From Acanthaster planci (Eukaryota; Echinodermata; Asteroidea; Valvatida; Acanthasteridae), in NCBI RefSeq assembly GCF_001949145.1, contig NW_019091704.1, forward strand, positions 13,420-52,002: DNA of 38,583 nt. Reading direction: 5' to 3'. Each line of letters begins with the position of its first letter. Position 1 is the first letter of the stretch. Position numbers and translations under genes: made by a program. The notes beneath the pieces are model-generated. The model did no database searches, was not told the DNA's origin, and worked only from the letters and a program-made list of their open reading frames with translations. Positions 21,131 through 31,869 of this stretch are shown here, piece after piece.

Positions 21131-21857
21131 CATAAAGGGCGCCTAATATAGTAGTGCATGTATACGTGCATTGATGGAGTACTTGTACAGTACATGTACA
21201 TTGACGTGCACATGTGCACGCACAAATCATGGCCGAATGACAATTCCCAATAGCTTAAATGTAACATGGTAACCTTTCTCAAACACTCTTTCAACTATCA
21301 AGATATGCAGCATGTGTGGAAAAACTTGAGAACAGTTCAAATTTTCAAGTTTAAAATACCCTTTTTTACGTTCTGTGTTACGTACACAGATATCTTTCAC
21401 CCATTCTCTCCCAAATGTCACTTATAATTAACAAGAAACACATCACAAAATGAAATCTGAATCCTGATTATATCTCTCTGATATAAATTAAGCAAACTTT
21501 TACACAATGCAGAAAATCTCTGTGAACGGATTCTGGTATAGTCGTTTGTTGGCTGGCGTTGCAACAAGCAATGATGGAAAGTGACCACGACTTTGCCGAA
21601 TTTTAGCGCATGCGCACAAACTTAAGTGGAAGGGATGAACATACGTGGCCCCAGTCTGGTTCCCTGCCGAAAGATTCTCTGACGACTCTTGATAAAAAAA
21701 TCTTAGGTCAGATATCACCCACGGATATAAATAGATATGACGCAAGGGTCAGGGGTCACACGTTGAGAGCCCGGGTGTCTTCGATTTCATTACAGCGGTG
21801 CAACACTGGTGGCGGAAGCAGGGAGGGCATGGAACGCCAAAGGAAAAAAGTTCCCCT

Positions 21858-22091
21858 ACATTGATCGATCGTTCGTCTACATCGGGCGATCGTTCTTCAA
21901 CATCGGTTGATCGTTCCTCAACATCGATTGATCATTCCCCTACATCGATTGGTCGTTCCCCTAAATCGATCGACTGTTCTTCTACATCGATCGATCGTTC
22001 CCCTTTATCAATCGATCGTTCTTCTTCTACATCGATCGATTGTTCTTATACATCCATCGATCAGTCTTTTTCATCGATCGATCTTTTTTGA
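21858..22091 (+). repeat. 21-bp minisatellite encoding a 7-residue repeat, block 1
   Basis: About eleven copies of a unit close to TCCCCTACATCGATCGATCGT. The period is 21 bp, with one 24-bp unit. Because 21 is a multiple of three, one frame stays open through the block and reads as variants of DRSSTSI (21798-22091). The unit core ATCGATCGAT is palindromic. Translation is possible but unsupported; no family domain flanks it. Confidence 0.88.
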
Positions 22092-22275
22092 TCGATGTAG
22101 AAAGAGTGATGAAACATGAACGAGGGAAAAAGAGCGATGGAAAAACTGCAATGTAAAAAGTGCGATGAAAAAGGCCGATGAAGTTACATCGATGCAACAT
22201 TACGCAACCTCTTCCAGCACCCCTTCTAGTAGCCCCCTATTGCAAAGCCAAAGATGCAAAAACTTTGAGCCAACA

Positions 22276-22372
22276 CATCGATTGTTCGTCTACATCGATT
22301 GATCGTTCCCCTACATGGATCGATCGTTCCCCTAGATCGATCGAACGTTCTTCTACATTGATCGACCGATGA
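22276..22372 (+). repeat. 21-bp minisatellite, block 2
   Basis: About four and a half further units of the minisatellite at 21858-22091. The sequence after each block is also shared: GAAGTTAC.TCGATGC..ACGTTA.GCAACC is at 22179 and again at 22369. Block 2 is therefore a partial copy of block 1 plus flank. Confidence 0.85.
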
Positions 22373-22399
22373 AGTTACGTCGATGCCAACGTTAAGCAA

Positions 22400-24290
22400 C
22401 CCCTTCCAGTATAACAAAAAACGTGTTCCCTGCAACAGCCTACCAGCACTCAATGCCAGCCGTGTTCATTACCCATCGGTCTGATCTAGTCTGAGTCAGA
22501 TGGGTGTTTATACCAGAATATTTATGCAAGAATATTTCTAGTTCCCCTTGATGGCATGCCAGTTCGTTATGGGTCTCTCCCTAGCCACTACGGGTACCAG
22601 TTTTTACTAAAATTTTATTTTCAATACTAATAGCATCCCGGCGGAAAGGCACATCTTAGTGCTGACGAGACACAGAAACACGTTTATCGGATGGTAACAC
22701 TTTATTAATGTAAGGGGGTAAATACTCCATTTGTAATTATTTAGATTATTTATTAGAGTGTAATGGATTAGTATTATTTTCTCATAGACATAATTTGTCG
22801 GTCGATATTTTACCTTCAAGGTCATCCCGTTAGTTCCACAAGTCGGGTTCTGTGTTTATTTACATTAATTACTGGAGTCAGACGCACCAACAAACACATA
22901 AAAAAGCACATTTCATCACTATTATTAGTACTTATTTTTGGAAATAAAATCTTTATTTTATTCGATTGTAAAATTTCCATACTTTTACAAACAAATTTCT
23001 AACCAGGATGGGTTTATTGTCATTTATCATAACATTTTATAGGAATTAGGTACAGGAAAATTAGGCTCTTTTTTATAACCATTGCATCATACTTATTGTT
23101 GCTAAGTTACTACGTGCGCGGACTCCGGCAGTCGCCTGCCCTGACATCCACAGGTAACTTTGTCATAATTATAGGTCGATTTTGGTGCTAATAATTCATG
23201 TTTCATTTGGGAAAGTAATGACTGGGGTGCTACGTCAATATAACAGCAGGATATCATGGATCATTCTAATGTAAATTTCAATCATGTTTGGTGGGAAAAA
23301 TGGTGATATTTTGGGCCTGAAGAGTTTAAGTAAAAATGAAGTTTGGCGATCGTTGTACGAGTGTGTAGGTACTGTGTAGACCTACGTAGCGTTACTGCGG
23401 CACACATGTACGTGTAGACATGGGGCCCCGGGCGTACATCGCTTTTTCGACTTATAATTTTCGAATTATGTCATAATTTTTGTGGGTCTTTATAATGCCG
23501 CTGTGGGAAGCATAATCACACGTCGTTGTAATGTAAATGTATTTCACAACTCCAAACTGCATTGTTCCTATTCACTCAAACTGTATCTTAGATTATTTTT
23601 TTGATTTAAAAAATGGATATTCTGTAAGCCTAAGTGGGGAAAGTATAACGTACATGTTTTCCACAACATTTGAGTCGCCTGCCCTGACATCCACAGGTGC
23701 AGGCTGAACGGTGTAGCAGACGAAATAAATTGTTATACACGAAGCAAGCTGACAATCCTGCTTCAGTCTACTTACATCCTTCGAGTCCCAAGGACCTGTG
23801 TGCCGATTTAGCCCTTCCCCGTCCCTTCGTAACCCAAGGAGGCCCCTACTTCCAAGCGTCCCACCCCGCCACATTAACACTGAAAAACTTAGAGTTATTT
23901 CCAAAAGGGCATTAAATCTTAGACGATTACAATGTTTACAATAAACACTAAGACGGTATTATAATGGGCGTTGGTTTTTACAGTGTGGATAAATACTTCT
24001 CCAAAATGAGTTTTATTTTGATACAAATCGTGTGAATACGAACATTTTGGAAACGGAAAAATCCGTCACAGATATAATTTTTAATTATTTTATGTCAAAA
24101 TAAACGTAATTCTCAATTTCAGAGTGAATGCTCTGCCGAACTTATGATAAAAGCGAAGATATATCCTTATATCTTGCTTTTGTAAGGGTAGGCTTTTTAA
24201 GCGAAACATGCGTATCAAATGTGTACGTTATATACATGTATGTGCTGTGTTGGGCTTGTCGATAATGACGTTAGGATACCGTACCGGTCA
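22400..24290. other. Non-coding stretch with a 26-bp exact direct repeat
   Basis: No gene is recognised. AGTCGCCTGCCCTGACATCC plus ACAGGT occurs at 23130-23155 and again at 23673-23698, 543 bp apart. The rest is AT-rich unique sequence. Confidence 0.55.
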
Positions 24291-24547
24291 CACTGAAAAA
24301 TTGCCTGGGTTAAATTTTAACCAAGGGAGGGGAAAACTGTAACTCCCCAATGGTTTAGGTTGTATGAACCCAATTTGGGTTATTGAAATTAATTTTGGGT
24401 TTGTTTTAATCAAACAATGGATAATATCCACTAAGTTTGTGGGTGGAAAATGAAACAGAAGGTAATTGTCATCCCAAAATTTTGTTAATAACACAGCCCC
24501 AGTTCACCCTTCCTTGGGTTCAATTTAACCCAGGCAATTTTTCAGTG
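24291..24547. mobile_element. MITE, 257 bp, CACTG...CAGTG ends
   Basis: The first 26 bp, starting CACTGAAAAATTGCCTGGGT, are exactly inverted at the right end, and similarity continues inward (CCAAGG.AGGG). The interior contains a further AACCCAATTTGGGTT palindrome. The CACTG terminus resembles CACTA-type ends, but I do not see a clear target duplication. Confidence 0.8.
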
Positions 24548-25561
24548 CTGCAGTATCTGTAGCAGTTGAAGCGGCGAGAAGGAGTTGTTTATTATTCCAC
24601 GTTATCAAATGGTATACCAAAAATAAGGTATAATTCTACTAGAATTCGACCTGCAATATTCTTATGTACAATTACTGGTGTTAAGAATCGAAATCAAATT
24701 GTTCTGAATACGGGTGATTCACAATAGTGCCCCTCCACAAGTTTAAAACGCGTTGGCCGATCATAATATGCCAAATCTGTCGACCCTCTCCAAACGCGTG
24801 TAGTGAAATTCCTAATACAACTGCCGCATGCTATACCAGGCAAGATGTGGGACGGAGGGGTACCCCCCCTTACATGTCAAATCCCTATACACACTCTAGA
24901 CTATTGTTGCCCAGTAACAAAAGAAAACTGGCCCATTCAACGGCAGTGTCCCTTTTGTGTTTGTGCATGTGCTAGAAGAGCATGCTTTCCTTGGTTTTAT
25001 CTGTGTGCGGAGCAAAAAAGCAGTCGCCCTCGCCCATTCGACAAGTTCGGTTGTCAAGACTGACTGCAAAGCCTCGACAAAAATTTTAGCTCGACAAAAT
25101 AGTCTTCTTTACTGTTCCTTTTTCCTTTTTTTGGCTATTGCCTGGAAGCGGGATAGGAGCTGAATTGGCAGTGTATACTCCTGTACGGTAAGTATCCTGG
25201 TGGAAGGACAACACTTTTTCACCTTATTATTTATTTTCCCACTTCGATTCTGCCGAGATGGAAATTTTCCTCGGAGTTCAGTGGTAAGGGATATTTATTT
25301 AAGTTCTTATTAAGGATAACTTGGCTTAATTTATCCAAATCTCCTAAACGCGTATTGGGTAGATAGATTTCGCACAATGATTGGAGTAGTAGGGTTTAGC
25401 AGGTTCGGACCCAGACCATCTTTTCCCACTGACTCGCCATTCACAGGTATTTCCCAGCCCACGCGGCCCAAAAATGGGACTTCCCTGGCCCCCTCGGACG
25501 CTCCGAGAAAATGAGATAAAATTTGAAAACCCCAGATAAAAACAGAGGCATGAACACTCCA
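24548..25561. other. Non-coding stretch without recognisable genes
   Basis: Frames in this 1 kb are short and without motifs. It ends at the edge of the first Polinton polymerase fragment. Confidence 0.5.
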
Positions 25562-26136
25562 CCAAAATCACAATCTTTTATTCCACTTCCAAAATATTTG
25601 GCAGTTAAAAATGCAATCATTAATGTTAAAAACAAAAATGACTCTGAGTGTATTTGCTGGGCGTTGAGGGCTGCTTTAAAATTATATTAAGACAATGTCA
25701 AAAATCGGTTGGAAATTAATCCAAGATATAAGATACACAAAGAACTTCAACTTACACGGCGGCAGACGGTTTAAATTTTGCAAACATAGATTTTCCATGT
25801 CCCATGTCACAAATTCCACGCATCGAATCACAAAATAACCTTGCCATCAATGTATTTGGTTACTTGGAGAAAGAAGGCGTCCATCTCCTTTATAAAACTA
25901 AACAAACAAACGAGCCCGTAAATTTACTCTACTTTACACAAGGTGAAACGAGCCATTATTGTTGGATTAAGAACTTTTCCCGGTTAATGGGAGATACCAA
26001 CAAGCACAACGGTAAAAATATTATTGTTTTAAATGTATAAACTACTTTCAAACGGAAGAAAGACTCGACAGGCATCAAGAAAAATGTCAAGGAATGGACA
26101 TGTCGCCTTGCAAAGTAGTATTTCCCGTAAAGGGTC
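25562..26136 (+). pseudogene. Polinton DNA polymerase B, truncated first copy
   Basis: This is a second, partial copy of the region found at 26990-27535. Readable pieces include FIPLPKYLAVKNAIINV, CWALRAALKLY followed by a TAA, NNLAINVFGYLEKEGVHLLY, NLLYFTQGETSHYCWIKNFS and a degraded HQEKCQGMD-like zinc segment. In Polinton polymerases this lies N-terminal to the exonuclease domain, and the HYCWIKNFS.L.G box is typical. Homology to the second copy stops at about 26136. The two copies differ at many positions, so this is an old duplication or a second inserted element, not an assembly duplicate. Confidence 0.8.
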
Positions 26137-26319
26137 ATTTCAACCCGTAACTATGAGGTGAAAGGAGGCAAGAAATGAAAAAAAATCCCAGTTCTCCCAA
26201 ATCAGAAGAACTGAAATTTAATAAAATTTAAATTAAATTCATAATTACCTTAATATAGAGTCAGGAATCCTGCCAAACCGCAACGTCGACCTTTGTCATC
26301 GACCTTTAATCGATTTAAA

Positions 26320-29300
26320 AATCGTTTTTATCCGAATTTATCAAGCGGTATAACATTCCATTACTGACACCAAAGCGCAAACAATACACAAAGCCTGAAC
26401 TTGTCCAGGCCATTCGAACAAACCAGCTGCAATTTAGATATCTCCTACGTCAATCACGTCGTCAGCTCTTGAAAAAAATGACATTCCTTTCGATTACACG
26501 CGCAGAATAGTAAAGAAAGATTTAATCAAAACAATTAAAGCTTTCACTCAACCGGAAGAACTTGCAGAAGTTGACATTAGAATCTTTCGGCGTTTCCAAG
26601 GTAATTATAGAAACTGGGAACTGATACCTCGTTTCTTTGAGTATGGCTTGATTCATTTTTTTTTCGAATTTTACGGAAGTATATCGAAGACAAAGCATTA
26701 GCCGAATTTAAAGAAATTGGTTTGTACAAATTACAAACGGCCATCAAAGTTCAGTTCAAATTGGAAAAACCCGAAAAGACCGAACTTGGCACATTTACCC
26801 TTACGAGCAAGAACAGCGTGGTCAATTCTGAACGTGACATTAAAAATGCACTCGTGGAACAGCGACAAAAGCAAATCGAAGATATAGAAGCGCATACGCA
26901 ACGCGGACTGGGATGGGTTTTTGATAAAGTGGTCGCTTTTTATATCAACGTGGTAAAATAATCCGGTAGGCGCTACTTACGTTTCACTACCTGTAAAATT
27001 AGCCCTTAAGGAAGCAATTATAAACGTCCAAAAAAACGATCAAAAGTGTATCCGTTGGGCATTGAGAGCAGCTTTAAAGTTATATTCAAACAATGTCAAA
27101 AATCAGTTGGAAAACAACCCAAAATTTAAAATACATTACGAACGCACGTTAACTTACACGGAGGCAGACAGCTTAAATTTCACAAATATAAACTTTCCAA
27201 CACCAATTTCACAGATTGCACGAATCGAATCACAAAACAACTTGGCAATCAACGTTTTCGGTTACAATGGGAAAGACGGCGTTTACATACTTTATAAAAC
27301 AAAACGTCTGGGTGAACCGATTAATTTACTTTATCTTACCCAAGGCGAAACGAGCCATTATTGTTGGATTAAAAATTTCTCTTGGTTGATGGGTGACGTA
27401 AACAAACACGGTCACACAAAAATATTGTTGCTTCAACTGTATGTCGCACTTTCAAAGTGCACAAAAATTAAATAAACACCAGGAAGATTGCCAAGGAATG
27501 GATATACCGCCGTGTAAAGTCGAATTGCCCGCCAAAGGTAAAAACATTTTACAATTTAAAAACTACAAGAATAAACAGCCTGCACCAGTTGTCATTTATG
27601 CAGATTTTGGATGTTTTAGAGCGCATTCCAGCAGCCCAGGCAAATACGATTAAAACACAAACCCATAAGCAGTGTGGTTATTCTTACGTGGTTGTCAGAT
27701 GCGATGGAATTTGCACCAGTCAAAAAACGTATAGAAGGCAAGACGCAACTGTTAAATTTGTGCAATCGTTGACTACTGAAGTCGACGCAATTAATAAAAC
27801 ATTTGCCGATCCCAAGCCGATTATTTGGTCTCATGAATTGGAAAAGATTTACGAAAATTGCCATAGATGCTCGATCTGCGAAAGGCCCATTAGCAAAACC
27901 GAAGAATCTCAATGCCAATGTAAAATCCCAGACGAACCAAAAACTAAAGACGAAAAGGCCTCCTGTAGTTCTGTAAATGAACGCGGTTTCAGAGACTATC
28001 TTTGCATGACTTGCTTCAAGCCCATTAATAAATTTCGCAAAGTTCGCGATCATTTTCACGTCACGGGTAAATATAGGGGTGCCGCGCACGCCAGTTGTAA
28101 TTCAAAGTTAAGAGTTGTGCCCAATCAAACGGCCATCCCCTTGATTTTACACAACTTAGAGAAATACGACGCGCCAAATGCGTGATCAAATATCACGCAG
28201 GGTGGTTGCGCGTTCAACGGCAGTAAAATTAAAGTCATTGCCAAAAACACCAAGAATTATATTTCATTTAGCTTTGATCAACTTAGATTTCTAGACTCTT
28301 TTCATTTCATAGCAGCTTCACTCGATCGGTTGGTTAAAAATTGTTCTCCGGATGATTTCAAGTTGCTTCGCGATAGATTCCCAAATAACACCGGCATGCT
28401 TTTAGAAAAGGGCATTTATACGTACGAATATATCGACTCGTTTGATAAATTTGAAGAGATGCAACTTCCTCTTCGAGCTGCTTTCTATAGTTCGTCGAGG
28501 CAGGCGTCTATTTCTGAGGAAGAATATGCTCGAGCCCAAACAGTATGGCAACCGTTCAATTGCCAAAGTTGGGGAAGTATCACGACCTATACGTAGAAAC
28601 GGACGTATTGCTAAAGGCGGGTGTATTTGAAAACTTTCGCAAGGTCTATAAAATAAACTACGGCCTTGACCCAGCCAACTATTACACGTCGCCTGGCTTA
28701 TCGTGGGATGCATTGTTAAAACAATCCGATATCAAATTGGAACTATTGACAGACATCGACCAGCATCTATTCTTTGAAAGGGCCTAAGGCGGTGGCATTT
28801 CGAGCGTGGGTGTAAAGCGTTACGCCGAAGCAAATAATTCGAGTTTACCAGATTACGATCTCAAGAAACCACAATCTTACATTTTGTATCAGACGCAAAT
28901 AATTTATATGGCTGGGCAATGTCACAACCGTTGCCTTTCTGTGAATTTCAATGGGTGAAGGGCTTGGACAAATTTAACGCCGAATATATTTCTATAATTT
29001 CACCAAATGAATTACAGGGTTACATTTTTGAAGTGACGTTAGATTATCCAAAAGATATACATTCTTCGCGCAATGATTTCCCACTAGCGCCCGAAAATAT
29101 GTCAATTCCAAATGAATGGTTATCAGATTACCAAAGTAACCTGATTAGTAACGGTGAGCAAGTAACTTCAGTAGATAAACTCGTAGCCACTTTAGGCACA
29201 AAACAGAAATACGTAGTTCACTATCGAACGTTACAAAAGTACCTGCAACTCGGTCTCCAGTTAAAAGAGGTTTACCGAGTAATGTCATTTAAACAGGCAC

Positions 29301-30165
29301 CTTGGATGAAGAGTTACATCTTAGTTACATCAGAGTTACAATACCGAATTGCGTAAGAAAGCCAAGTCTGATTTCGAGAAGGATTTCTTTAAATTGTTGA
29401 ACAATTCGGTATTTGGCAAGACGATGGAAAATGTCAGATATCGTATGGACGGACATTTGTTGAGGATTTACAAGATTCAGATAAACATAGAAAATAAACT
29501 TTTAAATCACATTATAAATCGACCACGCTTTTTTCGGAATGTGACCTATCATTCGTCGAAATGTATCGCATAAAGACCAGTTGAATAAGCCGATCTATTG
29601 CGGCGTAAGCGTATTAGACTTGTCCAAAACTTTATATGTGCGATTTCTATTATAATACATTAAAAGTCGATTTCGACGACAGAATAAGCTTGCTTTTATA
29701 CACACACCGATTCTTTATTAGTTCAAATTCAAACTGATGATATAAATGGCTACTTGAATAAGAATCGCGAGCTATTCGACTTAAGTAACTACCCACCCGA
29801 TCACGCGCTATACGACACCAAAAATAAAAAAGTCATCGGTACATTTAAAGACGAATTCGGACGCAAAGTCATGTCGGAAGCCATTTGCCTTCGGCCGAAA
29901 ATGTATTCGGTTTTAACTACCGATCAAAATTTGAAAAAAGCCAAGGGCGTCACTGAAGTAGTAACCGAGAAACACTTACCGCACAAAGCGTATAAAAGTT
30001 GTCTATTTGAACGGCTGCAGCATTTTAATAGGCAGCAGCAATTGAAATCTGACAAGCATCAGATATTCACGGTTTCGCAAAATAAATTAAGTCTGTCACC
30101 GTTGGGCACAAAGCGCTGTATATTAAAAACAAGGAACAGGCCCTGAATTCGGTATATGCGCAATA
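26320..30165 (+). pseudogene. Polinton protein-primed DNA polymerase B
   Basis: In Polintons this enzyme replicates the element by protein priming. Landmarks in order: the N-terminal region (PFDYTRRIVKKDLI, RGLGWVFDKVVAFYINVVK); SHYCWIKNFSWLMG near 27355; exonuclease motif I at 27597-27614, reading YADFGC where the family has DFE; an HNH/endonuclease VII-like cysteine section ending VRDHFHVTGKYRGAAHASCN at 28045-28104; HNLEKYDA near 28150; palm motif A SDANNLYGWAMSQ at 28889 with its Asp kept; motif B KLLNNSVFGKTMENVR at 29389-29436; motif C at 29697-29714, reading YTHTDS where DTDS is expected; then LRPKMYSVL near 29905. Frame breaks fall near 26500, 26655, 26960, 27430, 27650, 28185, 28565, 28785, 28910, 29330, 29570, 29640 and 30120. 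It is not functional. Confidence 0.9.
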
Positions 30166-30188
30166 AGTTTAAAAAACGCTACCGATAC

Positions 30189-31176
30189 TTAATTATGCTT
30201 CTTTGGGGGGTAATTCCGTGTCTTCTAGTACCACTTGAAGTTCTTCCTTGACGAAACTACATTTGGGGACGTCTAATAAATAATACAACGTAGGTCCCGT
30301 TTTTACTTTTTTGCCATTGGCTCGTTTGAATTGACTGGTGCGTTTTTCAATTTGATAAACGTCCACACTCCAAATGGGATCGGTTGCCCTTCTGACGGTA
30401 CACCCTCCTGCTCACCCGGGTAATATAAATACCTAACGACCACGTCTGGAGGAAGTTATCAAGGGCTTTTCTTGGGGGTATACTCGGTGTTTCACGTGCT
30501 CTTGTTCAATAGCTTTGGCAGGTTTTGCGTCTATTAGTCGAGTTTTTTCCTCGTTCAAGGTTTTTATGACTGCTGGTAAACACTTTACCCATTCTACATT
30601 TCGCTCGCCTGCATTTAACATTTCCTGCGTGTATTGATGCCCAAATAAACACTCGGCCAATGTGCGGTTAAATCGTTCTACGATTCCCTGTGACCTGTGA
30701 ACTCCGGGTTTGCCCACTTGTACCAAAACGCCTTTCTTGACAAAAGCTTTTTTAAACTCACCTTTAAATTCCGACCCCGAGTGTACGTTGATTACCTAGG
30801 GCCAAGTCAAGGGTGACCTTTTATAAGTCTGTTTAACGGCTTCTAACGCCTGATCTGCCGTTTTACTGGTCAACGGTTCTGCCTTTTTATACCTAGAGCC
30901 CACGTCTACTACGTTCAAAGCGTACTTAAAAGTTTTTCTTTTAACTCGATCATACGGCAAATATAAAATATCCATTTGGTGCGCGTAATTGGGTTCGACC
31001 GATTCCGATTGTAATGTCATTGGCCTGGGTACATACCCCGGTGCAGGTAAATAAATTTGCCAAATGGCCTGCTTTTTTAACCAGGATCTAACAACCGATT
31101 TGTCTGCGCCCGTCTTTTCGTGTAGATGATCGACGGCGCTTTCACCATTCCAATAGCCCTGTGTGCTGTAAAACAA
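30189..31176 (-). pseudogene. Polinton integrase (retroviral-type DDE)
   Basis: The minus-strand frame from 31176 to 30433 is open except for one TAG at 30796-30798. It contains a helical N-terminal region (SAVDHLHEKTGADKSVVRSW), the first catalytic Asp in HQMDILYLP, the DVGSRY segment, NVHSGSEFKG and finally GIVERFNRTLAE with the catalytic Glu. After the stop at 30433 a shifted frame continues into the C-terminal chromodomain-like part (RRATDPIWSVDVYQIEKRT, LYYLLDVP, FVKEELQVV, DTELPP) and ends at 30189-30191. The His at 30781-30783 stands where the family has the second catalytic Asp. The frame is open back to a TTG at 31176 with no ATG nearby, so the true start is unclear. The gene points at the polymerase gene, tail to tail. 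Confidence 0.88.
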
Positions 31177-31215
31177 CTTTGAAAAATAAAATATATTAAA
31201 ATATTATAAAATGAA

Positions 31216-31635
31216 ATGGCGAGTGCATTAATGATGGTCGGAGGAGCTATAGTCAACGCTCTAGCTTTTACTGAGAGTAATTTTTTATTTAGTAGTCTGT
31301 CTAAAAACCAAGTCGTCGAAGAACGTAATAGACACGACCTTGCCTTGGAGCAATTGACTCAAGCGAAAGAGCAATGGCACGAAAATCGAACTCATCTATT
31401 AGACTTTCTAAATGAACGCATGAAGCAAGAACGTTTAAGTGAACGTGAATTGCCGACGTAGACGAAGCCCCGCGTGCTTACTCGGAATTAACGCGTAAAA
31501 ATGTGTGGCAAAGTTTACCCTCGGAGCCCAAATTGTTCGATTTTTACGTACCTTCGGAAGATCAAAAAAATCGCGAATTTATCTGGATTTAGGGGGCACT
31601 GCAATTGTGGGTTATTTGGTGTATCAGTATAATTA
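31216..31635 (+). pseudogene. Polinton-associated conserved protein, frameshifted
   Basis: It starts MASALMMVGGAIVNALAFTE, a hydrophobic N-terminus, followed by a charged helical stretch (HDLALEQLTQAKEQW, LLDFLNERMKQ). At 31459 it meets a TAG, but the next frame continues VDEAPRAYSELT and EPKLFDFYVPSEDQKNREF. A second shift near 31585 leads to a short hydrophobic tail (LGGTAIVGYLVYQYN) ending at 31635. I recognise this layout (hydrophobic N-terminus, coiled helix, DVDEA-like box, LxDFY box) from Polintons of marine animals, but I cannot name its function. It starts 40 bp from the divergent integrase start. Confidence 0.62.
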
Positions 31636-31647
31636 ACCTTATTTTAA

Positions 31648-31797
31648 ATGGAACATCAATTGAGTGAACTGCAAGCTGACACGACAAATATCGAGCAAAT
31701 GATTGGTGACATGAGAGCAGACGTGGATCACATTGGAGACATGGTTTTAGAAATTCAAAATTGTTTAGCACACATGGATTGTCGTAAAAAAGCCTGA
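31648..31797 (+). CDS. Small coiled-coil protein of the Polinton remnant
   Basis: A complete 49-residue ORF beginning MEHQLSELQADTTNIEQMI and ending with TGA at 31795-31797. Hydrophobic residues (L, I, M) recur every three to four positions through most of its length, suggesting a short coiled coil. It lies 13 bp after the previous Polinton gene and 3 bp before the next ATG, as in the compact gene clusters of these elements. No known function is recognised. The intact frame may be chance, given its size. Confidence 0.5.
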   Translation: MEHQLSELQADTTNIEQMIGDMRADVDHIGDMVLEIQNCLAHMDCRKKA

Positions 31798-31800
31798 TTA

Positions 31801-31869
31801 ATGGAACATGGAGATATGTTTTTCGCAGTGGGTATATCGTTATTGGCGATACAACTCTCCAGTCCGTGA
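31801..31869 (+). pseudogene. Small hydrophobic ORF at the edge of the Polinton remnant
   Basis: It begins three bases after the stop of the previous ORF and reads MEHGDMFFAVGISLLAIQL, then SSP and TGA. This is a 22-residue mostly hydrophobic peptide, perhaps the start of a small membrane protein cut short at the element boundary. The first residues (MEH) echo those of the preceding ORF. Confidence 0.35.

Larger units (their letters stand above)
25562..31869. mobile_element. Polinton/Maverick remnant
   Basis: The segment contains a protein-primed family B DNA polymerase (plus strand, one partial and one nearly complete copy), a retrovirus-like integrase on the minus strand facing it, and three small plus-strand genes beyond. 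This pair of enzymes is diagnostic of Polintons/Mavericks, the self-synthesising virus-like transposons. Terminal inverted repeats, the packaging ATPase, the protease and the capsid genes are not found, so the element is truncated. The polymerase has more than ten frame breaks and the integrase at least one stop plus a shift. Confidence 0.88.

Noticed and set aside
21858-22372. Possible CRISPR-like array
   Set aside because: Units follow one another directly with no unique spacers, and the context is a metazoan genome; it is a minisatellite.
23593-23904. 103-codon minus frame
   Set aside because: It depends on a direct-repeat copy, its composition is not protein-like, and no homology is recognised.
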